A stretch of 64,000 nucleotides of DNA from Lacisediminihabitans sp046156175 (GCF_046156175.1 NZ_JAYLVL010000003.1:1-64000), one strand, 5' to 3'; shown: positions 51,077 through 59,293, numbered from the stretch's first letter. Made by a program: numbers and translations. The notes: generated from the letters alone by a model not told the origin.

Positions 51077-52041
51077 TGCCCACAACTGACCTGCCCTCGG
51101 CCGCCGCCCCCTCCCCTCGTAAGGCCAGAGCGCCAAGGGCCCCGGTGCGCAAGCCCATGCGCATCCTCATCTCGGGTGCGAGCGGATTCATCGGCGCCGA
51201 ACTCACCCGGCAGTTGCAGGATGACGGGCACGAGGTGCTCTCGCTGGTCCGCCGGCAGCCGAAGTCCCCCCAGGAGATCAACTGGGCTCCCAGTGCCCAC
51301 ATGCTCGACGCGAGCGTGATGGACGGAGTCGACGCGGTGATCAACCTCTCCGGGGCATCCATCGGTCGGCTGCCCTGGACCCGCGGTTACAAGAAGCAGA
51401 TTCTGGATTCTCGGGTGCAGGCCACCCGCACGCTCGTCGAGGCCATGGCGCGCGCGACGACCCCGCCGAAGGTGTTCCTCAGCGGATCTGCGGTCGGAAT
51501 CTACGGTGACCGGCCGGGCGAGCGCCTCACCGAAGAGTCCAAGCGCGGGCCGGGATTCCTCGGCGACGTCGTCGAGGCGTGGGAACAGGCCGCGCAGCTG
51601 CGGCCGGCGAAGACCCGCTTGGTGACCTTCCGCACCGGAGTGGTGATCGGCAACGGCGGATCGCTGGTGCCCGTGATGGCGCTCACGCGCCTCGGCCTCG
51701 GTACCCGTCTCGGCACCGGCGGCGACATCTGGCCCTGGATCAGCCTCTACGACGAGGCGGCCGCCATCCGCTACCTGCTCACATCGAAACTCAGCGGCCC
51801 GGTAAACCTCGTCGGCCCCACCCCGGCGACCTCCGATCGCATCTCCCACCACGTGGCGAAGCGGATGCACCGTTGGTATCCCTTTGTCGCGCCGTCCTGG
51901 GTGATCGATCTCGCGCTGCAGGATGCCGGACCGGCGCTGCTGCTCAGCAGCCAGCAGATCCTGCCGTCGAAGCTGATCGCTGACGGTTTCGTGTTTCGGG
52001 ACGAGACCGTCGAGCAGGCGATCGACGCGTTCCTGCCCTAG
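51076..52041 (+). CDS. TIGR01777 family NAD-binding epimerase-like protein
   Basis: This 321-aa protein starts at GTG 51076 on the last base of the OsmC stop (TAGTG). After a basic, proline-rich extension of 27 residues comes MRILISGASGFIGAELTRQLQDDGHEVLSLVRR (in parts: RILISGASGFIGAELTRQL), an SDR Rossmann loop. VINLSGASIG, WTRGYKKQILDSRV, FLSGSAVGIYGDRPGE and WPWISLYDEAAAIRYLL are characteristic of TIGR01777 (YfcH/SULA-like), and a DUF1731-like end (LPSKLIADGFVFRDETVEQAI in parts: ILPSKLIADGFVFRDE) follows. The substrate is unknown. A link to cell division was proposed for family members on weak grounds. Confidence 0.9.
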   Translation: MPTTDLPSAAAPSPRKARAPRAPVRKPMRILISGASGFIGAELTRQLQDDGHEVLSLVRRQPKSPQEINWAPSAHMLDASVMDGVDAVINLSGASIGRLPWTRGYKKQILDSRVQATRTLVEAMARATTPPKVFLSGSAVGIYGDRPGERLTEESKRGPGFLGDVVEAWEQAAQLRPAKTRLVTFRTGVVIGNGGSLVPVMALTRLGLGTRLGTGGDIWPWISLYDEAAAIRYLLTSKLSGPVNLVGPTPATSDRISHHVAKRMHRWYPFVAPSWVIDLALQDAGPALLLSSQQILPSKLIADGFVFRDETVEQAIDAFLP

Positions 52042-52059
52042 CGGCGAGAACCCGGGCGA

Positions 52060-52503
52060 TCAGCGGGTCGAGCGCTCCAGGGCGATCGCGCGCCTGAGCG
52101 ATCGGCGGGCACGGCTGCGATCCCCGCTCGCGTCGTAGGAGAGCCCGAGCCGGAACCAGGCCTTCCAACTGCCGGGGTCGGCTTCGACAGCTGCCTTGTA
52201 CCGGGGGAACTCGGCGTCCGCGGCGGCACGCTCCGGTCGACCGCTGGTGCGTTTGGGCAGGGAGTCGACGGGCAGCTCGCCCGCCGCATCCAGTTCGCGC
52301 ACCAGGCGCTGGGTGCGGACGCCGAACAGGATCTCGGCCACGAGGCCCCAGGCGCCGATCAGCGGAAGCACCAGCAGTGCGATCCCCAAGGTCTTCGAGA
52401 TGCCGTTGTCGACGGCGATGAGGCGGATCGCGAGCTGAAGTACCAAGACCAGGTAGAGCACCAGGAGTGCGGACATCACGATCGCCGCGATTCGACCCTT
52501 CAT
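52060..52503 (-). CDS. Two-helix membrane protein with TPR-like C-terminus
   Basis: This 147-aa protein has two membrane helices (about 6-28 and 38-58: IVMSALLVLYLVLVLQLAI and LGIALLVLPLIGAWGLVAEILFG, in parts). A cytoplasmic tail resembles one and a half tetratricopeptide repeats (AAVEADPGSWKAWFRLGLSYDASGDRSRARRSLRRAIALE in parts: SWKAWFRLGLSYDASGDRSRARRSL). It overlaps the dapB stop side by 4 bp (ATGA), so both genes share a transcript. TPR segments suggest protein-protein contact. No specific role can be named. Confidence 0.72.
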   Translation of the reverse strand: MKGRIAAIVMSALLVLYLVLVLQLAIRLIAVDNGISKTLGIALLVLPLIGAWGLVAEILFGVRTQRLVRELDAAGELPVDSLPKRTSGRPERAAADAEFPRYKAAVEADPGSWKAWFRLGLSYDASGDRSRARRSLRRAIALERSTR

Positions 52504-53279
52504 TCGAGATCGCTCGGGATGCCCGCCGGCGGCTCCGGATCGGCGGAACCGAGGTTGATGAGGCGGTCGAGTCCCACGACGACACCGGTAGCGGATCCGA
52601 GGGCGCGAAGGGCGAGCATGATGCCCGACTCGTACGAGCTCGGGTCGAGCGTCTCGTGGCTCAGGGTCAGGGTCTCCCCCGTGCCGCCGAAGATCACGTC
52701 CTGTTTCGCCACGATGCCCTGCATCCGCAGTGAATGGATCGGCACGCTCGACACCTGCTGGCCTCTGGCGCGCTGGTCGGCATGCGGAGCGATCACCGGC
52801 CCGAGGGCGGAACGGGCGTTTCCGATCAGCTCAGCGGTGCGCACAGCGGTGCCGGAGGGGGAGTCCACCTTTGTGGCGTGGTGCGACTCGATGATCTCGA
52901 TCGAGTCGTAGAAGCGGGCTGCCATCGCCGCGAACGATGTGGCGAGCACTGATCCGATGGAGAAGTTGGGAATGATGATGACCGCGGCGCCGGTCCCCTC
53001 GGCGATGAGGCGATTCTCGAGCGAGACGATCCGGGTCGCCGACCAGCCGCTCGTTCCGACCAGCACGCTCTTGCCGTGTCCGACCGCGAAATCCACGATG
53101 CCCTGGCTGACGGCCGGCACCGTGACATCCACCACCAGATCGGCCACGAGCATATCGTCGAGAGCGGAGCGCGAATCGAGACTGGCGACGAGCTCGAAGT
53201 CTGCGGAGTCGCCGATCAGGCGCGTGATGAGCTGCCCCATGCGCCCGGTCGCGCCGGCGATGGCGACGGTTTTTGTCAT
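52500..53279 (-). CDS. dapB: 4-hydroxy-tetrahydrodipicolinate reductase
   Basis: DapB reduces the DapA product with NAD(P)H. The 259-aa protein begins KTVAIAGATGRMGQLITRLIGD with the dinucleotide-binding loop. VDVTVPAVSQGIVDFAVGHGKSVLVGTSGW, in parts VGTSGW, and the family signature EIIESHHATKVDSPSGTA (about 150-167) hold the catalytic histidine and lysine. It is followed by the TPR-like membrane protein. A short 39-bp gap separates its start from the divergent GNAT gene. Confidence 0.96.
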   Translation of the reverse strand: MTKTVAIAGATGRMGQLITRLIGDSADFELVASLDSRSALDDMLVADLVVDVTVPAVSQGIVDFAVGHGKSVLVGTSGWSATRIVSLENRLIAEGTGAAVIIIPNFSIGSVLATSFAAMAARFYDSIEIIESHHATKVDSPSGTAVRTAELIGNARSALGPVIAPHADQRARGQQVSSVPIHSLRMQGIVAKQDVIFGGTGETLTLSHETLDPSSYESGIMLALRALGSATGVVVGLDRLINLGSADPEPPAGIPSDLE

Positions 53280-53318
53280 GGCTCAAATCTACCAAGCCCG
53301 CCCCCATAGGCTGGTCGG

Positions 53319-53795
53319 ATGCTGCGCTGGAGAGAATCGCGGGTCGACGAGCCGGCCGCCCACGAACTGCTGACCGAATACTTCGCCGGCCGAGCCGCCG
53401 GATTCCCCGCCACCCAGGGCCTTTATCGCACCACCTTCCCGGTGACCGAGGACTTCATCGAACCGCGGGGAGTGTTCCTCATCGCACTCGATGAGAGCGA
53501 TTCTCCGCTCGGATGCGGCGGAATCAGGCTGCTCGAGTCCGTGGGCGTCGACGGACTCCGCTACGAGGTGAAACACCTCTACCTGCGCCCGAATGCCCGA
53601 GGTCGGGGTCTCGGTCGGGCACTACTCGCCGAACTCGAGTCGAGAGCACGTGCCTTCGGTGCCACGGAGCTCGTCCTGGACACCAACGCGAGCCTTGCGG
53701 CGGCCGGAGGCCTCTACCGGTCGAGCGGCTACAGCGACATCCCGCCCTACAACGAGAATCCCAACGCCACGAACTGGTATCGGAAGGTGCTCTAG
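53319..53795 (+). CDS. GNAT-family N-acetyltransferase
   Basis: This 158-aa protein has the GNAT fold: YEVKHLYLRPNARGRGLGRALLAELESRARAFGATELVLDTN (in parts: KHLYLRPNARGRGLGRALLAELE), containing the acetyl-CoA loop R/Q-x2-G-x-G/A, then AAGGLYRSSGYSDIPPYNENPNATNWYRKVL at the end. That end pattern (GY-x2-I-P-x-YN) is common in GNATs of this subtype. The substrate is unknown. Its last 64 bp are duplicated 994 bp downstream (54726-54789), which shows that the DNA between the copies was inserted at the 3' end of this gene without breaking it. Confidence 0.92.
   Translation: MLRWRESRVDEPAAHELLTEYFAGRAAGFPATQGLYRTTFPVTEDFIEPRGVFLIALDESDSPLGCGGIRLLESVGVDGLRYEVKHLYLRPNARGRGLGRALLAELESRARAFGATELVLDTNASLAAAGGLYRSSGYSDIPPYNENPNATNWYRKVL
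53732..53795 (+). repeat. 64-bp direct repeat, copy 1 (3' end of GNAT gene)
   Basis: This segment starts CAGCGACATCCCGCCCTAC and ends GAAGGTGCTCTAG. It codes the last 20 codons and stop of the GNAT gene. Copy 2 is at 54726-54789 with a single difference (AACTGG here, AACCGG there). Sequences flanking the two copies differ on both sides. Confidence 0.95.
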
Positions 53796-53901
53796 GAAAG
53801 CCCCACCCCAGAGCTTTAGGCAGAAATTCCTGACGATCGCGTTCGTCGGCGAGCCGCGAATGCGTGATGCGAAGGCAGCCTCGTCTTGAGAGGATGACAG
53901 T

Positions 53902-54720
53902 GTGGATTACTCGACTATCGATCTGACCTGTTCCGTCGATGCGGACTACTCGCAGTTCTATCTCCAGGTCGACGATCCGTCATCGACCGAACCGGGAGGA
54001 GCAGCGAACCTCGGGCTGTACGACACAGAACTGGGGACCTCCATCGCCTATTTTTTTGGTCCACAGTCGCTTCTCCTCACTTCTGCTCGCCATAGTGGAC
54101 AGCTTCCCGTCGCTGTGCGGATCCATTCCGCGCGGCCTGCCAGTCTTGACGAGAGTTGGCGTGACGTTGTGGAGGTATCGCTCTTTGCCTCGGGTGAAGT
54201 CCGTGTGACGGGATGGGAGGCGCGGGGCGACGAGGCCGCATTGCCCGTCGAGACCGACCGATGGTACCGAGTTCGGTTCGCGATCTCCGACATGGACTGC
54301 GCTCACGGGGAGGAGACCGTATTCGAACAGTATCTGGTCGAAATGTGGCCGGAGGAGTCGACTCCTTCCACGATCATCGCGCAGCACACCGAAATGGGTC
54401 GGTACTGTCACGAGGCCCGGACACTCGACGTGCTCAGGTGGGAGATTCACCGCCGACCTTTCGAGGTAACGGAACGCGAGCGCGTGACAGAGTTTGCCCG
54501 TCGCGCGTTCGACGCGTTCCCGGACCTCCGCACACGAATAATCACCAACCCTGACGCCGCGCGCGAGTTGGCGAGTATTGCTCTACTCGTCAGGTCGATC
54601 GACCACGAGGAAGTTCGTCGGTTGAGGAGGGCGGGGCCCGAGGAGCAGGCGACGAATCTTCGAGAGACGTTGTCGCGGATCGAGACCCGGTTGGTGGAGG
54701 CGGCGCAGATCATTCAGTGA
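53902..54720 (+). CDS. Orphan protein of unknown function inside the 64-bp repeats
   Basis: This 272-aa protein starts at GTG 53902 behind GAGAGGA. The N-terminal 165 residues look like a beta-sandwich: SQFYLQVDD, LPVAVRIHSARP, WRDVVEVSLFASGEVRVTGWEA (in parts: WRDVVEVSLFASGEVRV), RWYRVRFAISDMD and EQYLVEMWPE. From memory this pattern recalls small uncharacterised actinobacterial proteins with the order VPV-V-V, VVE-S, YRVR, Y-x-LWP; that link is not verified. The C-terminal 95 residues are helical and charged, with ERERVTEFARRAFDAFPDLR. No signal peptide or membrane helix is seen. Codon choice looks less GC-biased than in neighbours. It is the only gene between the direct repeats. Confidence 0.7.
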   Translation: MDYSTIDLTCSVDADYSQFYLQVDDPSSTEPGGAANLGLYDTELGTSIAYFFGPQSLLLTSARHSGQLPVAVRIHSARPASLDESWRDVVEVSLFASGEVRVTGWEARGDEAALPVETDRWYRVRFAISDMDCAHGEETVFEQYLVEMWPEESTPSTIIAQHTEMGRYCHEARTLDVLRWEIHRRPFEVTERERVTEFARRAFDAFPDLRTRIITNPDAARELASIALLVRSIDHEEVRRLRRAGPEEQATNLRETLSRIETRLVEAAQIIQ

Positions 54721-54725
54721 TTCTG

Positions 54726-54789
54726 CAGCGACATCCCGCCCTACAACGAGAATCCCAACGCCACGAACCGGTATCGGAAGGTGCTCTAG
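54726..54789 (+). repeat. 64-bp direct repeat, copy 2
   Basis: This copy matches 53732-53795 at 63 of 64 positions. It begins 6 bp after the stop of the orphan gene. The complement of its CTAG end provides the stop codon of the convergent histidine phosphatase gene (54786-54788). The ancestral locus was therefore GNAT and phosphatase converging with overlapping stops. Confidence 0.95.
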
Positions 54790-55388
54790 AAGGGCTGCCC
54801 CTCTGGCAAGCCGGTGCGCAACTCCGCCGGCAGGTGACCGAGGTCGTTGTGCGTGATCAGCACGGGCGGCTTGGCGGAACGCACCCGGATGATGGTGAGT
54901 CCGCAGTTGGCCTGGTTGAGTCCCATCCAGCGCCAGGCCGGCGCGTCGAACACCTCGCGCACGAACCAGGCGATGACGAAGTTGTGGGTGATGAGGAGGT
55001 CGTGGCGATCCTCCCTCGCCGGAGTGAGCCATTCGCTGACGGCATCCGCCATCTGTGCCTCGCCGGCGTCGATCTGGTCGCGGGTCACCGAGCCGAAGAA
55101 GGAGTCGAAGGCGTGGGGCATGTCGGGAGTCGGCCCGGAGGGAATGCAGTCGAAGAGCAGGGCTGACGGCTTGGAGTCGAGGCTCGGCATACTGGCCGTC
55201 ATGATGGTGGCGGTCTCTTCCGCGCGCTGCAGGGGTGAATGCCAGGCGCCGGTGAATGGCACACCGCTCAGCCGGTCGGCGAGGAGTTTGGCCTGGCGGA
55301 TTCCGCGGCCGGACAGCGGGCCATCGGGCATGCCGTGTTCGGCGTCCTGCTGCTCGCCATGGCGCACGAGATAGATGAAGTGGGACAT
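54786..55388 (-). CDS. Histidine phosphatase family protein
   Basis: This 200-aa protein belongs to the phosphoglycerate-mutase-like histidine phosphatases. IYLVRHGEQQDAEHG (about 5-19) carries the RHG motif with the phospho-accepting histidine. GPLSGRGIRQAKLLADRL, WHSPLQRAEETATIM and LLITHNFVIAWFVREVF (second histidine) complete the active site. The physiological substrate is unknown. Its stop codon lies within the second 64-bp repeat. The M16 peptidase gene is 39 bp upstream on the same strand. Confidence 0.9.
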   Translation of the reverse strand: MSHFIYLVRHGEQQDAEHGMPDGPLSGRGIRQAKLLADRLSGVPFTGAWHSPLQRAEETATIMTASMPSLDSKPSALLFDCIPSGPTPDMPHAFDSFFGSVTRDQIDAGEAQMADAVSEWLTPAREDRHDLLITHNFVIAWFVREVFDAPAWRWMGLNQANCGLTIIRVRSAKPPVLITHNDLGHLPAELRTGLPEGQPF

Positions 55389-55427
55389 CGTTGTTCCTCT
55401 TACCGGTCGAAAGGGATGAAGCTGAGG

Positions 55428-56783
55428 TCAGTCGGATTGGGGCTGGTCGACGATGCCATCGAACACAGAGGCCTCGACGGAGCCGACCGCGGCGATGGAC
55501 AGCGGCCTCGCAGCAAGCTCGACCGCGAGCTCTCGCACGTCGTCGGGGGTCACGAGCGCGAGTCGACGAAGTGATTCGTCGAGATCCGCGTATTCGCCCA
55601 GGGTGATCTCCGAGCGGCCGAGACGTGACATCCGGGTGTCGGAGTCTTCGAGCGCCAGAGCGGATGCTCCGCTCAGCTGGCCGACGGCGCGGCGCATCTC
55701 GTCGTCGGTGACGCCGCCGGTGCCGAGGCGACGGAACTCGCCGAGAAGAAGCTCGGCGACCTGTCCGGCCTTTGCCGGAGAACAGCCGGCGTAGAGGCCG
55801 AAGACTCCGGCATCCGAATAGCTGGGTGAGAAGGAGTAGACGGAATAGGCCAGGCCGCGCTTCTCGCGGATCTCCTGGAACAGTCGCGACGACATGCCGC
55901 CACCGAGAATCGAATTGAGAACGGCCATGGTGGATCTGCGGTCATCGGAGGCCGGGATGCCGGAGACTCCCATGAGGATGTTCGCCTGCTCGATCGGTCG
56001 CTGCACGACCACCAGGGGGCTTCCACGCTGGATGACGCCGAGAGTGGCGTCCCTGCGCGGCACCGGCGCCTCTTCGGTCTCCAGGTGCCAGCCAGCCGCG
56101 GTCAGGGCACGCTGCACGCTGGTGACGAGTTCATCGTGGTCGACGGCCCCGGCGACGGTGATCACGAGGTCGCGAGCGCGGTAGTTCGCTCGGTAGTGGT
56201 TCCACACCGAGTCTCGGGTGGCCGCACGGATCGTCTCCGGGCTCCCCCCGATGGGACGGCCGAGCGGATGGTCTCCCAGCACAGCCTCGAAGAATCGCTC
56301 ACTCGTGACATCCGAGGGATCGTCGTCGGCCATGGCGAGTTCTTCGAGGATCACGTCGCGTTCGGTTTCGAACTCCTCTGCATCGATGAGAGAAGAGGTG
56401 ACCATGTCCGACAGCACCTCGACGGCCATCGGCAGGTCCCGGTCCTGCACTTTCGCGTAGTAACAGGTGTACTCCTTCGCGGTCATGGCGTTGTGTTCGC
56501 CACCGACCGCGTCGAAGCTCACCGCGATGTCGAGTGCGGAGCGCGCCGCAGTGCCCTTGAAGAGCAGGTGCTCCAGAAAGTGGGTGCTGCCGAAGGTCTG
56601 TGGCAGCTCGTCCCGGGAACCCACCGCGACCCAGTAACCGACGGTGGCGCTGCGGGCTCCGGGGACGTGCTCGGTGAGAATACGCACGCCGCTCGGCAGC
56701 ACGCTGCGTCGCACGAGCGAGTCTCCCGAGGAATCGATGCTGAGTTCAGCGAGGTCGAGGGGAAGCGGGACAGCACCGGTCAT
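55428..56783 (-). CDS. M16-family zinc peptidase
   Basis: This 451-aa protein is a pitrilysin-family processing protease. The inverted zinc motif HFLEH is in FGSTHFLEHLLFKGTAARSALDIA (in parts: GSTHFLEHLLFKGT, about 66-79) and the third ligand is in the following ELAMADDDPSDV region. LGGGMSSRLFQEIREKRGLAYSVYSF (in parts: GGMSSRLFQEIREKRGLAYS) is the conserved C-terminal half motif. In actinobacteria this gene commonly follows pnp (Rv2782c order in mycobacteria). Here it is 4.4 kb away, the interval being filled by four other genes. The substrate is unknown. Confidence 0.93.
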   Translation of the reverse strand: MTGAVPLPLDLAELSIDSSGDSLVRRSVLPSGVRILTEHVPGARSATVGYWVAVGSRDELPQTFGSTHFLEHLLFKGTAARSALDIAVSFDAVGGEHNAMTAKEYTCYYAKVQDRDLPMAVEVLSDMVTSSLIDAEEFETERDVILEELAMADDDPSDVTSERFFEAVLGDHPLGRPIGGSPETIRAATRDSVWNHYRANYRARDLVITVAGAVDHDELVTSVQRALTAAGWHLETEEAPVPRRDATLGVIQRGSPLVVVQRPIEQANILMGVSGIPASDDRRSTMAVLNSILGGGMSSRLFQEIREKRGLAYSVYSFSPSYSDAGVFGLYAGCSPAKAGQVAELLLGEFRRLGTGGVTDDEMRRAVGQLSGASALALEDSDTRMSRLGRSEITLGEYADLDESLRRLALVTPDDVRELAVELAARPLSIAAVGSVEASVFDGIVDQPQSD

Positions 56784-57090
56784 TGAACCGAGCCTACGTC
56801 ACCACACCGCGCTCAAGCTGAAGGACTGACCCCCGTATTGGGGGATAGAACGAGCGGAATAAAGAGGACAAACAGAGTTGTCTGTCCTCAACTCCGTGTT
56901 ACTGTTTTGACGTCGAGCAAACCACCCGAAGGTTTCTCGATACCCTGCACCCGAGCAGAGTGACCGTATTTACTAAAGAACCGCAAACCCGAAATTTGCG
57001 GGGCAACAACACCGGACATCCCCCCAACGTCCGGTTAGCTGCCGAACGGCTTCGAGGACACCTAGCCGACTAGCCCAAGGGAGCCACGCT
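56784..57090. other. Divergent leader region with hairpins
   Basis: Besides the 22-bp palindrome, the 307-bp gap carries CCCCC-GTATT-GGGGG (near 56831), CCGCAAA...TTTGCGG (56981-57001) and ACCGGAC...GTCCGGT (about 57010-57036). The last two stand in tandem just before the TetR gene and could fold in its mRNA leader. No gene is present. Confidence 0.5.
56866..56887. promoter_or_regulatory. Imperfect 22-bp palindrome upstream of tetR
   Basis: GGACAAACAGAGTTGTCTGTCC is symmetric in its outer positions (GGACA/TGTCC and ACA/TGT). The size fits an operator for a dimeric TetR repressor. It lies 204 bp upstream of the TetR start, between that gene and the divergent M16 peptidase gene. Confidence 0.45.
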
Positions 57091-57717
57091 GTGCCGATTG
57101 TTGATACGCATCCGATCGGCCAGCGTGCCCCCTGGGGCTCCGGCACACACCACGCCTCGGTGGCCCCGGCGAAACGCCGCATCCTCGAGACGGCCAACCG
57201 GCTCTTCTACGACGACGGCATCCGCAGTGTGGGAATCGACCGTCTGATCAGCGAATCCGGCGTGACGAAGGCCACCTTCTACAAGCATTACGGGTCGAAA
57301 GACCGGCTCATCGTGGAGTACATCACCCAGCGACACAGCCTGGCTCAGGAGCAGGTGGAGGAGCTCATCCGCGAGAAGGGTGATCCGCAGTCGGCTCTTC
57401 GTGCCCTCATCGACCTGACCGTCGCCGATGTCATCTCCCCCGGTTTTCGCGGGTGCGCCTTCATCAACGCGGCGACGGAGTTCACCGACTCACGTCACGC
57501 CGTTCGCGTGATCGTCTCCGATCACCGTGAGTGGTACGCAGAGACGCTCAGCGACCTGCTCAAGCAGCTGGGACATCCGCTGCCCGGTGACGGTGGAGAC
57601 GAACTCGTTCTCGCTCGCGACGGCGTGATGACCGGCGGCTACGCGGGAGACCCCATCGCCGCGACGACCGCCTACGTGCGGGTCGTCAACCGCGTTCTCG
57701 AACGCACCACGGCTTAG
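57091..57717 (+). CDS. TetR-family transcriptional regulator
   Basis: This 208-aa protein starts at a GTG and has the TetR helix-turn-helix at about 28-72: KRRILETANRLFYDDGIRSVGIDRLISESGVTKATFYKHYGSKDRLI (in parts: RRILETANRLFYDDGIRSVG and SGVTKATFYKHYGSKDRL). The C-terminal ligand-binding half contains GFRGCAFINAATEFTD, a pattern of the group whose members often respond to lipophilic or electrophilic compounds. It lies beside a minus-strand aldo/keto reductase gene, which may be its target. The ligand is unknown. Confidence 0.92.
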   Translation: MPIVDTHPIGQRAPWGSGTHHASVAPAKRRILETANRLFYDDGIRSVGIDRLISESGVTKATFYKHYGSKDRLIVEYITQRHSLAQEQVEELIREKGDPQSALRALIDLTVADVISPGFRGCAFINAATEFTDSRHAVRVIVSDHREWYAETLSDLLKQLGHPLPGDGGDELVLARDGVMTGGYAGDPIAATTAYVRVVNRVLERTTA

Positions 57718-57833
57718 TCACGGCCGGTCGCCCCGGCGCTCGATCAGTCTGAGTGTGATCAGGCGCGGATCTGTCGCGTGCAGATTTGATCGGTGAAGGT
57801 TTGCCAGGTGCGAACCTCTCGAGCGCAAACGGG

Positions 57834-58886
57834 TCAGGCGGAGACCCTGTCGAGTGCAGCGACCTGGTGTCGGCCGAGCTGCACCTTCGCGGCAGCCACG
57901 AGCTCGAGCACCTGTTCCGGATGGCTCGCGCTCGCCACCGGGGCGACGATGCCGGGCTTCGAAAGCAACCACGCGAGAGCGATGGTCGCCACGCTGGACG
58001 ATTGCTCCCGCGCGACCTGGTCGAGCACCGCGAGCACCCGTTGACCGCGCTTGGAGAGATGATTGGCCAGCTCGGTGCCGCGGTTGTTCTTGCCGAGATC
58101 GGCCTTGGTGCGGTACTTGCCGGTGAGGAATCCGCTCGCGAGAGCGAACCGGGGCATGACCGCGAGGCGTTGCTGGGACGCGACGCGCGCGAGGTCGCCC
58201 TCGAAACCTGTGCGGTGCATCAGGTTGTAGTGGTTCTGCACCGCGAGCATCGGAGCGACTCCGAGCTGCGCGGCGATCACCCGCGCTTCGACCAGACGGT
58301 TGCTCGAGTGGTCGGACGCGCCGAAGTGGCGCACTTTGCCCGCCCGGATCAGGTCGTCCACCGCGAGGAGCGTCTCTTCGAACGGCACCTCCGCGTCGTC
58401 GACATGCAGATAGAGCAGGTCGATGTAGTCGGTCTGAAGTCGCTCGAGTGACGCATTGACCGATCGGCTGATCGCCTTCGCTGTGACACCCGGATTGTCC
58501 GCGCTCTTGCCGACCTTCGTCGCGACGACGATGCCCGAACGAAGTCGGCGATCACGCATCCAGTTGCCGATCATGATCTCGCTTCGCCCGGCAGCATAGG
58601 AATCGGCAGTGTCGATGAAGTTGCCGCCGTGATCGAAATAGGTATCGAGGATGTCGTTGGTGGCGCCGCCGTCAGCGGTCCACCCGAAGACGTTGCCGCC
58701 GATCGCGAGCGGGAAGACTCTCAGTGCGGACTGCCCCAGCGGCCGCCGGATCGGCAGGGACACCTCGAGTGTCGGGAGATCTGCCGATGTGGCCGGTGCC
58801 GATGTGGCCGGTGCCGATGTTATCGGTGACGATGTGGCCGGGACTGACGGGACCGAGTCGGGCGGCAATAGCTGCACCATGACCAT
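57834..58886 (-). CDS. Aldo/keto reductase
   Basis: This 350-aa NADPH-dependent oxidoreductase starts at MVMVQLLPPDS behind AAGGG. An N-terminal low-complexity stretch (ATSAPATSAP, residues 12-35) precedes the barrel at LPIRRPLGQSALRVFPLAIGGNVFGW (in parts: LGQSALRVFPLAIGG). Catalytic residues are seen as D and Y in FIDTADSYAAGRSEIMIG, K in VATKVGKSADN and H in LYLHVDDAEVPFEETL. The last third includes PRFALASGFLTGKYR and VAPVASASHPEQV. It converges on the TetR gene. The substrate is unknown. Confidence 0.92.
   Translation of the reverse strand: MVMVQLLPPDSVPSVPATSSPITSAPATSAPATSADLPTLEVSLPIRRPLGQSALRVFPLAIGGNVFGWTADGGATNDILDTYFDHGGNFIDTADSYAAGRSEIMIGNWMRDRRLRSGIVVATKVGKSADNPGVTAKAISRSVNASLERLQTDYIDLLYLHVDDAEVPFEETLLAVDDLIRAGKVRHFGASDHSSNRLVEARVIAAQLGVAPMLAVQNHYNLMHRTGFEGDLARVASQQRLAVMPRFALASGFLTGKYRTKADLGKNNRGTELANHLSKRGQRVLAVLDQVAREQSSSVATIALAWLLSKPGIVAPVASASHPEQVLELVAAAKVQLGRHQVAALDRVSA
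58786..58845. repeat. 15-bp repeats coding the aldo/keto reductase N-terminus
   Basis: GATGTGGCCGGTGCC occurs twice exactly (58786, 58801), then as GATGTTATCGGTGAC (58816) and GATGTGGCCGGGACT (58831). Read on the coding strand the units give TSAPA and variants. The unit shares GATGTGGCC with the repeat in the LysM gene. Confidence 0.85.
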
Positions 58887-59293
58887 CCCTTGAACTCTCT
58901 CTCGCCTCACGTTCGCGACATCGGACGCAGGAGCACCGCGCGCGGATTCGAACGACGCCCCCGTGATCTCGACAATAGATGTCGATGGTGACAAATCAAG
59001 GTCGACGGTGTTAAATCTGGCCCGCGTCGGCCGAATTGTTACCTGCTCGAGACCGGATGTGCCCGCCTGTGAATTCACTCGATGGACATCTGTTTTTCGG
59101 GTCGCCCACTGGTGGCACCGAGGTGCGATGTCTACATTCGAATCGTGCAGGAGCCAACCACTCCTGAGTAGCCTCCGTCCACAGCGTACGGTGGTGACGA
59201 CACAGTCTCGCCAGGACTCAAACCGGCGACAGAAGGGCCGTCTCCGCCGTCACTATCGGCGGGCGGCCCTTCGCCAATGGAAAGGACACCACA
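58887..59293. other. Divergent intergenic region, no gene
   Basis: The 407 bp between the aldo/keto reductase and PEBP genes hold both promoters. I see no credible gene. A strong hairpin at 59232-59272 is described separately. GTCGATGGTGACAAATC and GTCGACGGTGTTAAATC (about 58980-59015) are two near copies of a 17-mer that may be regulatory. Confidence 0.5.
59232..59272 (+). promoter_or_regulatory. Strong hairpin 22 bp before the PEBP gene
   Basis: GAAGGGCCG (59232-59240) pairs with CGGCCCTTC (59264-59272), and inside them CCGCCG pairs with CGGCGG. There is no T tract after it, so it looks less like a terminator than like a leader structure that could affect translation or mRNA stability. Confidence 0.55.

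Noticed and set aside
58940..58965. GGATTCGAACGACG, T-loop-like
   Set aside because: No cloverleaf forms with flanking sequence on either strand.
59210..59240. tRNA-like GGACTCAAACCGGCGAC before the PEBP gene
   Set aside because: It resembles a T-arm, but no acceptor or anticodon stem can be formed around it.
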